Shown piece by piece: positions 1 to 8,314 of a DNA stretch of 35,021 nt. A model generated the notes under the pieces. That model saw only the letters and a program-made list of their open reading frames with translations. It was not told where the DNA came from and did not search any database. How positions within the stretch are numbered: the first letter of the stretch is position 1; every line of letters starts with the position of its first letter. This stretch comes from Treponema sp. (GTDB taxonomy: Bacteria; Spirochaetota; Spirochaetia; Treponematales; Breznakiellaceae). The stretch is from NCBI GenBank assembly GCA_031278025.1, contig JAITLF010000275.1, positions 1 to 35,021 of the forward strand, read 5' to 3'. The position numbers and the translations under genes were made by a program.

Positions 1-110
1 CTGTCGAATTAATCCGTCAATAGGCAAAAAACCACTATATATGGTGTGTTAGAGGTAATTGATACGCTATATATAGTGTCTCAAGCCCCTCCGAAACACT
101 TTTTCGACAG
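1..110. repeat. Nested inverted-repeat element at the window edge
   Basis: The first 8 bases (CTGTCGAA) are the exact reverse complement of 103-110 (TTCGACAG). Inside them a second inverted repeat, CACTATATAT at 33-42 against ATATATAGTG at 69-78, could form a 10-bp AT stem with a 26-base loop. The left arm probably continues upstream of the window, because the right arm goes on as CAGCCTC, which resembles the arms of other repeats here (29310-29325, 15468-15479). No coding potential is visible. It may be a small non-autonomous mobile element or a palindromic intergenic repeat; which one is not decidable from this copy. Confidence 0.5.
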
Positions 111-366
111 CCTCGTTGCCCGGGATTCTCCGGTTTTCAGGCGATTTTTGCCCATAAATCAGGCTTTTATAGGGGGTTGAAGCCATTTGAAGGGGTTTTA
201 ACACCAGTACGGGACTCGCACTTTTTCTCAATTTTTCGCATTCTATTTTTGGAATTTTCGGCGGCATTTTTCGCTAATTCTTTACAGTATATAGACTTAC
301 GCCATCGAGGGGCTCCCCGTGCAATTCCAATTTTTCGAGCCCCCCACACCCGCGAGGTGCGGAGCA

Positions 367-439
367 GCGCCCTGCGGGGTCCGGGCAGAAGCCCGCAGGG
401 CGCGGGGATATCCCCCGAAGCTGCGGGGATATCCCCGCA
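367..439. repeat. GC-rich palindromic block
   Basis: GCGCCCTGCGGG at 367-378 pairs exactly with CCCGCAGGGCGC at 392-403. TGCGGGGATATCCCCGCA at 422-439 is a perfect 18-bp palindrome. The surrounding sequence (about 350-490) repeats the words CCCCGC, GCAGGG and GGATATCCCC on both strands. Open frames cross it in several phases, but their products are low-complexity Gly/Ala/Pro/Arg strings, as expected of random GC-rich DNA. Confidence 0.55.
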
Positions 440-548
440 CCCCGCAGGGTGCGGCCCGCACCCCGCGGGCTTCTCCCTGCTCTCTGCGGGGCGGAGTGCT
501 GCGTGAAATTGCTGATGAATTTGCTGATGAATTTGGCGATTCCGACAC
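440..548. other. Non-coding approach to flbB with a 12-bp tandem duplication
   Basis: After the GC-rich block the composition becomes AT-rich. GCTGATGAATTT occurs twice in tandem at 511-522 and 523-534. I see no convincing gene in positions 1-582: the open frames there lack a ribosome-binding site and have biased, repeat-derived products. This stretch therefore holds repeats and, at its right end, a possible promoter for flbB. Confidence 0.4.
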
Positions 549-554
549 GATAAT
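526..554 (+). promoter_or_regulatory. Possible flbB promoter
   Basis: GATAAT at 549-554 matches a sigma-70 -10 box at five of six positions, but the sequence about 17 bases upstream (GATGAA) is a poor -35. The same bases can be read as TGAA-N14-CACGATAA, a partial match to a sigma-28 site. Either start would give a leader of about 20 bases before the TTG start at 583. The call rests mainly on position, after a repeat-rich gap. Confidence 0.25.
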
Positions 555-582
555 AGGGGTATCATCAATCTAGGAGACAGCG

Positions 583-1215
583 TTGACGTTACATGGGAGG
601 CCTGGCGTCATAGGCAAGACGATCGTCCTTTTGATCCTCATTCTTGTCATGGCCGCCGCGGGGATGGTTTGGTTCGATTATCTTAACGTTATCGATATGA
701 AGACGGTTCTTGCGCCGCTCTACCGCTTGATAGGCCGCGAGGGGCGGTCCCAGGCGGAAGTTCCTCTGGAAGAATCCATTTCTCTGGATGCGGAGCGTTT
801 GGCCGTCAGGCTTGAGGCTCTGGAGCTGCGGACGCAGGAGATGGAAAAGCAGGAGCAGGGGATGCGTACCCGCCAGGCGGAACTTGAGCAGATGGCCCAG
901 GAACTGGAAGAGCGGCAGAAAGCGCTGGATGAGCGGGAAAATTCTTTTAATGCCCTGGTCGAACAAGCCGAAATAAAAGAGAAGAATATCGAACAGCAGG
1001 CCCGTTGGCTGAACGGTATGCCGCCGGCGCAAGCGGTGGGCATTATTAGCGCGATGGATGATCAGGACGTTATTGATATTTTGCGGACAACCGAGGACAT
1101 TGCCCTGCGGGAAGGGACCACGTCTATCGTGTCGTACTGGCTGTCTCTTCTGCCTCCCGATCGGGCGGCGGAGTTACAGCGGAAGATGGCCGTGAGGCCC
1201 CCAAGCCTGAATTAA
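583..1215 (+). CDS. flbB: FlbB, periplasmic-flagellum collar protein
   Basis: This 210-residue protein has one membrane segment (about residues 12-33), a long charged coiled coil (about 60-135, rich in Glu, Gln, Arg) and a C-terminal MgtE_N/MotE-like helical domain (about 145-205, with 'MPPAQAVGIISAMDDQDVIDILR'-type periodicity). The architecture and the place just before fliK and flgD match spirochaetal FlbB, which in Borrelia builds the base of the motor collar that organises the stators. The start is a TTG at 583, chosen because TAGGAGAC at 571-578 gives a good ribosome-binding site. Upstream there is a repeat-filled gap rather than the fliJ seen next to flbB in Borrelia, so this gene may begin a sub-operon. 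Family is fairly certain; the exact motor position is known only from Borrelia. Confidence 0.8.
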   Translation: MTLHGRPGVIGKTIVLLILILVMAAAGMVWFDYLNVIDMKTVLAPLYRLIGREGRSQAEVPLEESISLDAERLAVRLEALELRTQEMEKQEQGMRTRQAELEQMAQELEERQKALDERENSFNALVEQAEIKEKNIEQQARWLNGMPPAQAVGIISAMDDQDVIDILRTTEDIALREGTTSIVSYWLSLLPPDRAAELQRKMAVRPPSLN

Positions 1216-1337
1216 AGACCGCGTACCCGCAGGGTGTTTTGTTTGCATAAGGCGGTTGTTCATCCTGCCGGGTTTCCTGCGGGGTTGTAGGGTTTTGTAC
1301 GATGGGAATGTCCATGCAAAGATGAGGAGGTCGGGCG

Positions 1338-2867
1338 GTGATTCAACTATCCCCCCCTATTCAATCGGTCGAAAGTCCCGAAGCGCGGCAACGCGCTGCT
1401 CTTTCCCCGGATCACGAAAAAGCGGCAAGAAGGGAAGGGGAGGATGTCTTTGCGAAGCTCCTTGCCGGGCTCCTTCGAAAAACCGGTAAACACGGGGGCG
1501 GGGAAGCGCCTGCCTCCGGGGAGCTTCCTGCTCTGGCTGAAGGGGTCGGGGAAACGGCGGAAAAGTTTCCGGCGGAAAGTTTTCCGGCGGAAGGGTTGGG
1601 AAACCGGGACAGCCTTCGGGGAGGCAAAAAGCTGAGGGGTTCCCCGCTTCGGGACGGCGGGAGCGGGGAAACAGGCGCTCTTTCGGGTACGGATAAGAAG
1701 CGGGTGAAATCCCGTTCCCCGCAAGAGCCGTCCGCGGACGGCGCGGAGGCGGCGCTTGCGGAAGCGGCGCTTGCGGCGGACGGGGCGCTTGCGGAAGCGG
1801 CTGCCCGTTCCGTTCCGGAGGCAGGCGGCGGGACGGGGGAAGGCGAAGGGGCGGCGGCCGCTTTAGCCCTGCCGGAGGGCTTCCCGCCGGATAACGGGGA
1901 GGAAGTCCGGGAGGCCGCCGCCCTTAACGGGGATGGCGCCGTTGGTTCCCCGGTTCTTGCGGAAGTGCTAGGGGAGGAGGGTCTGGGGGAAGATCGGCCT
2001 GATCCGGGGAAGCGGGACCTTCCTGCCGGGGAGCCTGCCCGGGATGCCGCGGCAGGGTTTCCGGCGGTCTCCCTGGCGGAAACATCCGGTTCGGCCCGGA
2101 ACACCCGCCTTCCGGGGCGGGAGACCGCCGAGGGGGATGAACGGAGCCGGGGAGGAATACGGGTGAAGGACCGGCGCCGGGATAGGGCCGGGTCGGAAGC
2201 CGGGGATATACGTGTCGGGCTGGACAAAGGCGAAGCCGGGAATGGGGAGGAGGCGTCTTCCGGTAAGGGAACGGAGCAGAGTTCGGAAGGGAGTTCTGAA
2301 CAAAGTTCCACGGAGCTTACGGTGGAACTTCGGTCCCTGGGGAGGACCCAGAGCGAAATCAGCGCGGAACGGGAGAACCGTCCCCTGCAGAGCTTTCAGA
2401 ACACCCTTGCCCGTGAGCTTCACGAAAACCTCAACGGCGATATAGTCCGTCATGCATCGGTTATGCTTCGGGACAGCGGGGAGGGGACCATCAGGCTCTC
2501 CCTGCGGCCTGAGACGTTGGGCAGTGTAAAGATACGCCTTGAGATAGCCGAAAATAAGATAACCGGTCGTATCATCGTTGAAAGCGGCGAGGCATTTAGG
2601 GCTTTTGAACAGGAGCTTCATTCCCTGGAACAGTCCTTTCGGGATTCAGGTTTTGACGGCGCAAGCCTAGAGATGGCTTTTGCGTCTGACGGAAGGGAAG
2701 GCGGCGGGGGCAGGGAAGGGGAGGCGGACGGCCTTTTTTCCGGGCGCCGTGCGGCTTTACGCTATGACGCCGCCCTTTCCGTCCTTTCGGAAACCCCGGA
2801 GGAAGGTCAATGGCCGGGGGTACGCCTGGATAGTCAGGGCAGGGCCCTGGTTAATATGTTGGTATAG
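1338..2867 (+). CDS. fliK: Flagellar hook-length control protein FliK
   Basis: FliK is secreted during hook assembly and switches the export gate from hook to filament substrates through FlhB. The 509-residue product has a long low-complexity N-terminal and middle part rich in Gly, Glu, Ala, Arg and Ser (about 1-330). A compact C-terminal FliK domain follows at about 365-460, with the family signature 'LSLRPETLGSVKIRLEI' and then 'GEAFRAFEQELHSLEQSFRDSG'. The GTG at 1338 is preceded by GAGGAGG at 1324-1330. Within the linker there are imperfect repeats of GCGGCGCTTGCGGAA (about 1743-1803, coding Ala/Leu/Glu) and of a TTTCCGGCGGAAAG-like unit (about 1560-1600). It lies directly before flgD, as flbC does in Borrelia. 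FliK N-terminal regions diverge widely, so the assignment rests on the C-terminal domain and context. Confidence 0.85.
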   Translation: MIQLSPPIQSVESPEARQRAALSPDHEKAARREGEDVFAKLLAGLLRKTGKHGGGEAPASGELPALAEGVGETAEKFPAESFPAEGLGNRDSLRGGKKLRGSPLRDGGSGETGALSGTDKKRVKSRSPQEPSADGAEAALAEAALAADGALAEAAARSVPEAGGGTGEGEGAAAALALPEGFPPDNGEEVREAAALNGDGAVGSPVLAEVLGEEGLGEDRPDPGKRDLPAGEPARDAAAGFPAVSLAETSGSARNTRLPGRETAEGDERSRGGIRVKDRRRDRAGSEAGDIRVGLDKGEAGNGEEASSGKGTEQSSEGSSEQSSTELTVELRSLGRTQSEISAERENRPLQSFQNTLARELHENLNGDIVRHASVMLRDSGEGTIRLSLRPETLGSVKIRLEIAENKITGRIIVESGEAFRAFEQELHSLEQSFRDSGFDGASLEMAFASDGREGGGGREGEADGLFSGRRAALRYDAALSVLSETPEEGQWPGVRLDSQGRALVNMLV

Positions 2868-2885
2868 TTCAAGAAGGAGATGGGA

Positions 2886-3356
2886 ATGGAACTTCTATCA
2901 GGCAATGCTTTATCGAACACTGTTTCACCGGTTTTAAGTTCACAGGAGATGGAGGAGCTTAACCGAATCGTCAAGGAACATAACGGGAAGATAAATCAGG
3001 GGAAGAATCCCCAGCAGAATTTGGGAAAGGATGATTTTTTGAAGCTCCTCATTACCCAGCTTTCGTATCAGGACCCCACGGCGCCTATGGAAGATAAGGA
3101 ATTTATCGCCCAGATGGCCCAGTTTTCGACCCTGGATCAGATGACCAGCATGGCCAGCGACTTTAACCGGCTTACCAACATGCTTGCCGGTACGGAGGCG
3201 TCTTCTTCCCTGGGGAAATCGGTGGAACTGGTTGAAGGCGATCGGGTTGTGCAGGGGACGGTTAAAGCGGTTAGCCGGGGTGATACTCCCCAGGTACTGG
3301 TCAACGGAGCGTACTATTCGTGGAATCAGGTAAACAAGGTCTTTATTGAGGAATAA
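2886..3356 (+). CDS. flgD: Flagellar hook cap protein FlgD
   Basis: FlgD is the scaffold that caps the growing hook and guides FlgE polymerisation. The FlgD N-terminal signature is clear: 'LGKDDFLKLLITQLSYQDPTAPMEDKEFIAQMAQFSTLDQM' at about residues 45-85, followed by a short domain ending at about residue 156. It is short compared with enteric FlgD, which carries extra C-terminal Ig/Tudor-like domains; short forms are usual in spirochaetes. Two ATG codons are available. AAGGAG at 2874-2879 abuts the first (2880), so the second at 2886, six bases further on, is the better start. It follows fliK by 18 bases and precedes flgE by 12. Confidence 0.92.
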   Translation: MELLSGNALSNTVSPVLSSQEMEELNRIVKEHNGKINQGKNPQQNLGKDDFLKLLITQLSYQDPTAPMEDKEFIAQMAQFSTLDQMTSMASDFNRLTNMLAGTEASSSLGKSVELVEGDRVVQGTVKAVSRGDTPQVLVNGAYYSWNQVNKVFIEE

Positions 3357-3368
3357 GGAGAAGCTATC

Positions 3369-4769
3369 ATGATGCGATCATTGTATTCCGGCGTTTCGGG
3401 GCTTCAGAACCACCAAACCCGTATGGATGTAATAGGCAACAATATTTCCAACATCAACACGACGGGGTTCAAAAAAGGCCGGGTGAATTTTCAGGATATG
3501 CTCTACCAGCAGCTTAACGCGGCGACCCGGCCTACGGAAGAGATTGGGGGCATAAACCCCAAAGAAGTCGGTCTGGGGGTTACCATTGCCACCATTGATA
3601 CCATCCATACCCAGGGATCCCTCCAGACCACCGGGGTAGGGACCGATCTGGCTATCCAGGGCCAGGGGTTTTTCGTGCTCAAATCCGGGGATCAGTCTTA
3701 CTACACCCGTGCGGGCGCTTTCGGCCTGGACGAGGCTGGTACTATGGTGAACCCCGCCAATGGGATGCGGGTCCAGGGGTGGATGGCCCGGACCGTAGAC
3801 GGCGTTCAGGTAATGGACGTTTCCCGTGAGGTGGAGGACCTGATCATCCCGATGGGCGCGAAAGACTCCGCCCGTGCCACCACGTCGGTCAACTTTGCCT
3901 GTAACCTGGATAAACGTACCCCTTTCATACCGGAAGGGGCTTCCCAGGCGGATGTCATGCGGGCAACCTGGACCACGGAAATGAAGGTTTTCGATTCTTT
4001 TGGGGATGCCCATATCTTGCGGGTACAGTTTACCCGTGTTCCCGAAACGCAGAACAGTTGGACCGCTACGGTGGTTGTGGACCCGGAAAACCCCGATCCT
4101 ACCAATACCGCGGTGGGGCTGGGGGGGGCCGCTCCCGCCGCAGGGGACCCCAACGCCTTTACGGTGAACTTTTCCAACCTGGGGAACCTGGTTTCGGTAG
4201 TGGATGCCGCCGGGAACGCCTCGCCGGGGGAGGGGGACGTCGTCATGCGGGTCGCCTTTGATGTGCAGACCGCCGCTCCCGGCGAAGACGGCGCCCCGGT
4301 TCGCCAGGAGTTCGACCTTAACCTGGGTACGGTAGGCGGCCTGGTCAATAGCATTACCCAGTATGCGGAATCCAGTTCTACCAAGGCCATTGTTCAGGAT
4401 GGTTACACCATGGGCTACCTTGACAGCTTCAAGATAGACCAAAGCGGGATCATTACGGGGATCTTTACCAACGATACCACCCGTGTCCTGGGCCAGGTAG
4501 CCCTGGCCAGTTTTTCCAACCAAGGAGGGCTGGAAAAGTCCGGGGACAATAACTACGTTGTGTCCACCAACTCAGGCTTCGCCAACATAGGCCCCTCCCA
4601 AATAGCCGGGAAGGGAAAGATCATCTCCGGTACCCTGGAGATGTCCAATGTGGACATGGCCGAACAGTTCACCGACATGATTGTAACCCAGCGTGGTTTC
4701 CAGGCGAATTCCCGAACCATTCAGACAGCGGATCAGCTTTTGCAGGAGCTTCTGACCTTGAAACGGTAG
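3369..4769 (+). CDS. flgE: Flagellar hook protein FlgE
   Basis: FlgE is the subunit of the flexible hook joining motor and periplasmic filament. The N-terminus '[36 protein letters not shown]' and the C-terminus '[41 protein letters not shown]' are the paired D0 helices of hook proteins. The full length is 466 residues. Lys165 and Cys178, counted from the ATG at 3369, match the residues that form the lysinoalanine cross-link between neighbouring FlgE subunits in Treponema denticola. Cys178 sits in '[10 protein letters not shown]'. AAGGAG at 3355-3360 supports the 3369 start. A strong hairpin follows the stop, so flgE may close a transcript. Confidence 0.96.
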   Translation: MMRSLYSGVSGLQNHQTRMDVIGNNISNINTTGFKKGRVNFQDMLYQQLNAATRPTEEIGGINPKEVGLGVTIATIDTIHTQGSLQTTGVGTDLAIQGQGFFVLKSGDQSYYTRAGAFGLDEAGTMVNPANGMRVQGWMARTVDGVQVMDVSREVEDLIIPMGAKDSARATTSVNFACNLDKRTPFIPEGASQADVMRATWTTEMKVFDSFGDAHILRVQFTRVPETQNSWTATVVVDPENPDPTNTAVGLGGAAPAAGDPNAFTVNFSNLGNLVSVVDAAGNASPGEGDVVMRVAFDVQTAAPGEDGAPVRQEFDLNLGTVGGLVNSITQYAESSSTKAIVQDGYTMGYLDSFKIDQSGIITGIFTNDTTRVLGQVALASFSNQGGLEKSGDNNYVVSTNSGFANIGPSQIAGKGKIISGTLEMSNVDMAEQFTDMIVTQRGFQANSRTIQTADQLLQELLTLKR

Positions 4770-4810
4770 TTTAGAGGTGGAAGTTAGAAATGAGGCGTGA
4801 GACGTTGGGT

Positions 4811-4857
4811 GGAAGAAGGAACCGATATGACGTATCGGTTCCTTCTTCCTATTTCTT
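4811..4857 (+). terminator. Intracluster hairpin after flgE, terminator or processing site
   Basis: A perfect 17-bp inverted repeat spans 4811-4827 and 4833-4849, with the five-base loop TGACG. It is followed by TATTTCTT. It lies in the 112-base gap between flgE and flbD, where neighbouring gaps are a few bases. The stem is strong enough for an intrinsic terminator, but the T-tract is interrupted. Partial termination, or protection of the flgE 3' end, would let the cell make more hook protein than stator. This role is inference. Confidence 0.6.
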
Positions 4858-4881
4858 AAAAATGCTATAAGCTAAGAAGCC

Positions 4882-5079
4882 ATGGTAAAAGTAACCCGTC
4901 TTGACGGAAAAGAGTATTATATCAATCCTCATCAGATCGAATCTATTGAAATGCGGCCAGATACTACATTGCTCATGCTTTCGGGGAAATACGTCGTGAT
5001 TCGGGAACCGGCGGATGAGGTTATCGACCGTATTGTCGCGTACCGCCGGCGTATAGGCGCCTTTAAGAACGAGGAGTAG
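4882..5079 (+). CDS. flbD: FlbD/SwrD-family small motility protein
   Basis: The 65-residue protein 'MVKVTRLDGKEYYINPHQIESIEMRPDTTLLML...' is a full-length FlbD (pfam06289). The family sits between flgE and motA in many bacteria. In Bacillus subtilis the homologue SwrD is needed for full flagellar power and appears to act on the stator; that function is not shown in spirochaetes. No membrane segment is visible. The ribosome-binding site is weak (AAGAAG about 3 bases before the ATG). It ends 4 bases before motA, whose own GGAG lies inside the flbD stop region, so the two are probably translated together. Confidence 0.88.
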   Translation: MVKVTRLDGKEYYINPHQIESIEMRPDTTLLMLSGKYVVIREPADEVIDRIVAYRRRIGAFKNEE

Positions 5080-5083
5080 CGGA

Positions 5084-5866
5084 ATGGATATATCAACCCT
5101 TATTGGCCTGGCAGGATGCTTGGGCATGGTTGGCTTGGGGATCATTACAGGGGGATCCGGCCTCTTGACCTTTTGGGACCCTCCTTCGTTCTTAATCGTG
5201 GTATTGGGCTCTTACTTCGGCCTCTTTACTTTTAGCAGTCTGTCCACCGCCTTGGGGGTATTCGGTTCGATAAAACTCACCTTCAAGGTCCCCAACTTTA
5301 ACGAAAAAGGAATCATCACCAAGCTTATGGCAATGTCGGAGAAGGCCCGGCGTGAGGGGCTCCTGGCCCTGGAAGAAGAGTTGGAAGATCTGGACGATGA
5401 ATTTATCAAGAAGGGGCTTCGTCTGGTGGTTGACGGCACGGATGCGGTGGTTATCAGGACCCTCATGGAGACAGAGCTGAGCCAGATGCAGGAGCGGCAC
5501 GCCGAGAAGATATCAGTTATCAATATGTGGGGTACCCTGGCGCCGGGCCTCGGAATGCTGGGTACCGTTATCGGCCTTATCGGTATGTTGAAGAACCTGG
5601 AAGATAAAAGCGCCCTGGGCCCTAATATGGCCGTTGCCCTTATCACCACTATGTACGGTTCCATGATGGCAAACCTCCTGATGATCCCTTTGAGCGGGAA
5701 ACTGAAATCCGCCGATGCAGTGGAAACCAAGGTCAGGGAAATGGCGATTGAGGGGGTTCTTTCCATACAGGCCGGGGATAACCCCCGTATTCTGGGGATG
5801 AAGCTTCTCTCTTACCTCGATCCGGAGGATCGTAAAGCTGTTGAATCGGAAATTATAAGGGATTGA
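5084..5866 (+). CDS. motA: Flagellar motor stator protein MotA
   Basis: MotA forms the ring of the ion-driven stator around the MotB dimer in the inner membrane. The 260-residue product has four predicted membrane segments: about 5-25, 32-52, 145-170 and 180-200. The large cytoplasmic loop between the second and third carries charged residues for FliG contact. The third segment contains the hallmark 'WGTLAPGLGMLGTVIGLIGML' with the conserved Pro. GAGGAG at 5071-5076 serves the ATG. It ends one base before motB. Confidence 0.95.
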   Translation: MDISTLIGLAGCLGMVGLGIITGGSGLLTFWDPPSFLIVVLGSYFGLFTFSSLSTALGVFGSIKLTFKVPNFNEKGIITKLMAMSEKARREGLLALEEELEDLDDEFIKKGLRLVVDGTDAVVIRTLMETELSQMQERHAEKISVINMWGTLAPGLGMLGTVIGLIGMLKNLEDKSALGPNMAVALITTMYGSMMANLLMIPLSGKLKSADAVETKVREMAIEGVLSIQAGDNPRILGMKLLSYLDPEDRKAVESEIIRD

Positions 5867-5867
5867 T

Positions 5868-6602
5868 ATGGCAAAGAAGAAGAAGAAATCCGATACGGGC
5901 GGTGTAGGAGGGGAATGGATCGTAACCTATTCGGACATGGTTACGCTGATGCTCTGCTTCTTTGTCGCCCTTTTTAATCCCGACGAAGTTGATCCCACCC
6001 AGCTTGCCGCCATGATTTCTGCCTTCAATAATACCGGCATGGGGGCTTCCTTTGGCGGCAACACCCTTACGGTAGGCAAAAGCGCTGATTTGGGAAACAC
6101 CATCATGTCTCTGCCTTCTATGGATCAGGGCCGTTCCCTAGGAACCGCCTTGAAAAGGGCGGTGAGCCTGTTCCAGCCGGAAATACGGTCCAATAAGGTT
6201 CAGGTTACCCAGGACGAACGGGGCTTGATCATCTCCCTGGCATCGGACGCCTTCTTCAACCCGGCGAGCGCCCGGATCAACATAGAGGAAACCCGGGACA
6301 TCCTGCTCCGTCTGGGGACGTTTCTGGCCTCCGATGAAGTCAGGGGACGGAAATTCCGCATAGAGGGTCATACCGACGACACGCCGGTGGACCCCGAAGG
6401 CCCCTGGGAATCGAACTGGGAACTTTCTACCCGGCGTTCCATCAGCGTCCTCCACTACCTTACCGGCATAGGGGTAGAGGAAAACCGCTTTCAGGTGGCG
6501 GGATTCGCCGATACTATGCCTTTAAGCCGGAACGATACCCCTGAGGGCCGCGCCTATAACCGGCGGGTAGATGTTGTTATCCTGGATGAGGGGCATTTAT
6601 AG
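5868..6602 (+). CDS. motB: Flagellar motor stator protein MotB
   Basis: MotB anchors the stator to peptidoglycan and carries the ion-binding residue. A Lys-rich cytoplasmic N-terminus precedes 'WIVTYSDMVTLMLCFFVALFN', in which Asp23 is the predicted ion-binding aspartate. A single membrane segment (about 18-38) is followed by a linker and an OmpA-like peptidoglycan-binding domain (about 130-243) with 'FRIEGHTDDTPV', 'SNWELSTRRSISVLHYL' and 'NRRVDVVIL'. The 244-residue length is usual. It begins one base after the motA stop. Its stop is followed by a 12-bp perfect hairpin and an AT-rich region, so motB probably ends a transcript segment. Confidence 0.95.
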   Translation: MAKKKKKSDTGGVGGEWIVTYSDMVTLMLCFFVALFNPDEVDPTQLAAMISAFNNTGMGASFGGNTLTVGKSADLGNTIMSLPSMDQGRSLGTALKRAVSLFQPEIRSNKVQVTQDERGLIISLASDAFFNPASARINIEETRDILLRLGTFLASDEVRGRKFRIEGHTDDTPVDPEGPWESNWELSTRRSISVLHYLTGIGVEENRFQVAGFADTMPLSRNDTPEGRAYNRRVDVVILDEGHL

Positions 6603-6610
6603 TTGGTTGA

Positions 6611-6642
6611 GCCTGTTCCAAAACTTCAGTTTTGGAACAGCC
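6611..6642. repeat. Palindromic CCTGTTCCAAAAC repeat between motB and fliL
   Basis: CTGTTCCAAAAC at 6613-6624 pairs perfectly with GTTTTGGAACAG at 6629-6640 around the loop TTCA. No T-run follows, so it is not a standard intrinsic terminator, though it may stabilise the motB 3' end. The same arm sequence recurs at 22441-22453, and related arms are at 15471, 15622 and 29310. Confidence 0.6.
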
Positions 6643-6670
6643 ACGGTTAATGTCGTTTATTTGAATATAT

Positions 6671-6707
6671 TTGCATATTTTTTGGTTTTAATATACGATA
6701 ATATAAT
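6671..6707 (+). promoter_or_regulatory. Probable promoter for fliL
   Basis: TTGCAT at 6671-6676 and TACGAT at 6694-6699 are spaced by 17 bases and would start RNA about 20 bases before the fliL ATG at 6726. A perfect TATAAT lies at 6702-6707, but its -35 is poor and its start would fall on the ribosome-binding site. The AT-rich block stands out between GC-rich genes, which supports an internal promoter here. Confidence 0.4.
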
Positions 6708-6725
6708 TGAGCGAGGTATCAGAGC

Positions 6726-7286
6726 ATGTCTGATAATGATGAACTTAATGAACTTGACGAAGGCGAAGCGTCGGCAGAAAAGAAGCAAAAAAAAGCGTCC
6801 GGTTTAGCCATGCTGCTTCCGAACTTACTCAAATTTGTGGCAATAGGGTTGGGAGCCTTGGTTTTTATTGTTACCGTGGCGGTGATTACCTTTAACATCC
6901 TCAGTAAGGGGGGACGGAACCAGACTGTTGTGGCGGAGTCCTCGTCTCCCTGGGTTGGTAAGAGGCCGGAATATCAGATGTTTACGTCTATAGGTATCGT
7001 CAGGACCCGTACCAAGGATACCTCTCCTTATTCGGTGGTGGTTGACATGGTTATAGGGTATGATATAAATGATAAAAACGCGCAGAATGAATTGACCAGC
7101 CGCTTATACGAACTCAAGGATTTTGTGCGGAGTTTTTTCAGTGGCAAATACCGGGAAGACCTGTTGCCCGCTAACGAGGCCCGGTTAAAACAGGAGATAG
7201 TCGAAGCTTTGAATACCCGAGTGTTGGATTCTTCCAAGGCTCGGGTTGTATTATTTAATCAATTGGACGTAATGGAGATGCAATGA
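6726..7286 (+). CDS. fliL: Flagellar basal body-associated protein FliL
   Basis: FliL is a single-span inner-membrane protein that rings and supports the stator. The 186-residue product has an acidic and Lys-rich cytoplasmic start, a membrane segment at about 38-60 and a periplasmic FliL domain. The latter includes 'YSVVVDMVIGYDINDKNAQNELTSRLYELKDFVRSFFSGK' and 'RLKQEIVEALNTRVLDSSKARVVLFNQLDVM'. GAGGT at 6714-6718 is 7 bases before the ATG. Its stop overlaps the fliM start by four bases (ATGA), so the two are coupled. The 123-base gap before it carries a repeat and a likely promoter. Confidence 0.92.
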   Translation: MSDNDELNELDEGEASAEKKQKKASGLAMLLPNLLKFVAIGLGALVFIVTVAVITFNILSKGGRNQTVVAESSSPWVGKRPEYQMFTSIGIVRTRTKDTSPYSVVVDMVIGYDINDKNAQNELTSRLYELKDFVRSFFSGKYREDLLPANEARLKQEIVEALNTRVLDSSKARVVLFNQLDVMEMQ

Positions 7287-8314
7287 CAGAGGTTCTGTCC
7301 CAGGAAGAAATTGATCAACTGCTCACGGCGATTAACGCGGGGGAGACGGAACCGGAAGCTTTCCGGTCCGTTGCGGATACTCGTAAGATCAAGATATACG
7401 ATTTCAAGCGGCCTGACAAATTCTCCAAGGATCAGATACGTACTGTCTCCATCATGCACGAGTCCTTTGCCCGACTCACCACTACCAGCCTTTCGGCCCA
7501 GCTCCGTTGCATGGTTCATGTCCATGTAGCTTCTGTAGATCAGCTTACATACGAGGAATTTATCCGGTCCATCCCAACCCCCACCACCCTGGCAATCATC
7601 AACATGGACCCCCTCAAGGGGAACGCCATTCTGGAGATAGACCCGGCGGTAACGTTTTCCATTATAGACCGTCTCTTTGGCGGTACGGGGGAGGGGACCA
7701 AGTCCCAGCATGAACTTACGGACATAGAGCAGTCGGTCATGGAGGGCATCGTTGTCCGTATTTTGGGCAACATGCGGGAAGCCTGGGCTCAGGTTATAGA
7801 CCTGCGGCCCCGACTTGGGCAGATCGATACGAACCCGCAGTTCGCCCAGATAGTGGCCCCGACGGAAATGGTGGTCCTGGTAACCCTGGAAACTAAAGTG
7901 GGAGATGTCGAGGGGATGATGAACTTCTGTATACCTTACCTAACTATTGAACCGATTATCGGAAAATTATCGGCTCAGTTTTGGTACTCTTCGGTACGCC
8001 GGAATACCACGGCGGAAAATTTGAATTTATTAAAGGATAAACTGGCAACTGTCGATGTAAATGTAGTCGCCGAAATCGGAAAGATCCAGATCCCGGTTCG
8101 GGATGTCCTGTCCCTGCGAATCGGGGATATTATACAGCTCTACAACGTCCGGGTGGGAGATCCGTTTTCCCTCAGTGTCGGCAACAAACGGAAATTTTTA
8201 TGCCGGCCCGGAGTTATTGGCAAGAAGATGGCGGTACAGGTGATTAAGAAAACCGCTGAGTTTAAGCAGAATGAATTTGAAGAGCTTTCACCCGAAGGGG
8301 GAGATTTATTATGA
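7283..8314 (+). CDS. fliM: Flagellar motor switch protein FliM
   Basis: FliM joins FliG to the C-ring and binds phosphorylated CheY to change rotation. The N-terminal peptide 'LSQEEIDQLLTAI' (residues 5-17) is the CheY-P binding motif. A CheC-like middle domain follows (about 45-235, 'MDPLKGNAILEIDPAVTFSIIDRLFGG'), then a C-terminal SpoA domain (about 255-330, 'IQIPVRDVLSLRIGDIIQLY'). The 343-residue length is typical. It overlaps fliL and fliY by four bases each. Confidence 0.96.
   Translation: MTEVLSQEEIDQLLTAINAGETEPEAFRSVADTRKIKIYDFKRPDKFSKDQIRTVSIMHESFARLTTTSLSAQLRCMVHVHVASVDQLTYEEFIRSIPTPTTLAIINMDPLKGNAILEIDPAVTFSIIDRLFGGTGEGTKSQHELTDIEQSVMEGIVVRILGNMREAWAQVIDLRPRLGQIDTNPQFAQIVAPTEMVVLVTLETKVGDVEGMMNFCIPYLTIEPIIGKLSAQFWYSSVRRNTTAENLNLLKDKLATVDVNVVAEIGKIQIPVRDVLSLRIGDIIQLYNVRVGDPFSLSVGNKRKFLCRPGVIGKKMAVQVIKKTAEFKQNEFEELSPEGGDLL

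Noticed and set aside
167..573. Overlapping open frames on both strands before flbB
   Set aside because: They arise from GC-rich palindromes, overlap each other, lack ribosome sites and encode low-complexity repeats of Gly, Ala, Pro and Arg.
1412..2311. 299-codon minus-strand frame inside fliK
   Set aside because: It is a shadow of the GC-rich fliK linker; its product is almost all Ser, Pro, Ala and Arg, and fliK has a good start and family domain.
6611..6642. Intrinsic terminator after motB
   Set aside because: The stem is strong but is followed by CCACGG rather than a T-run, and the same arm recurs elsewhere, so it is better described as a repeat.
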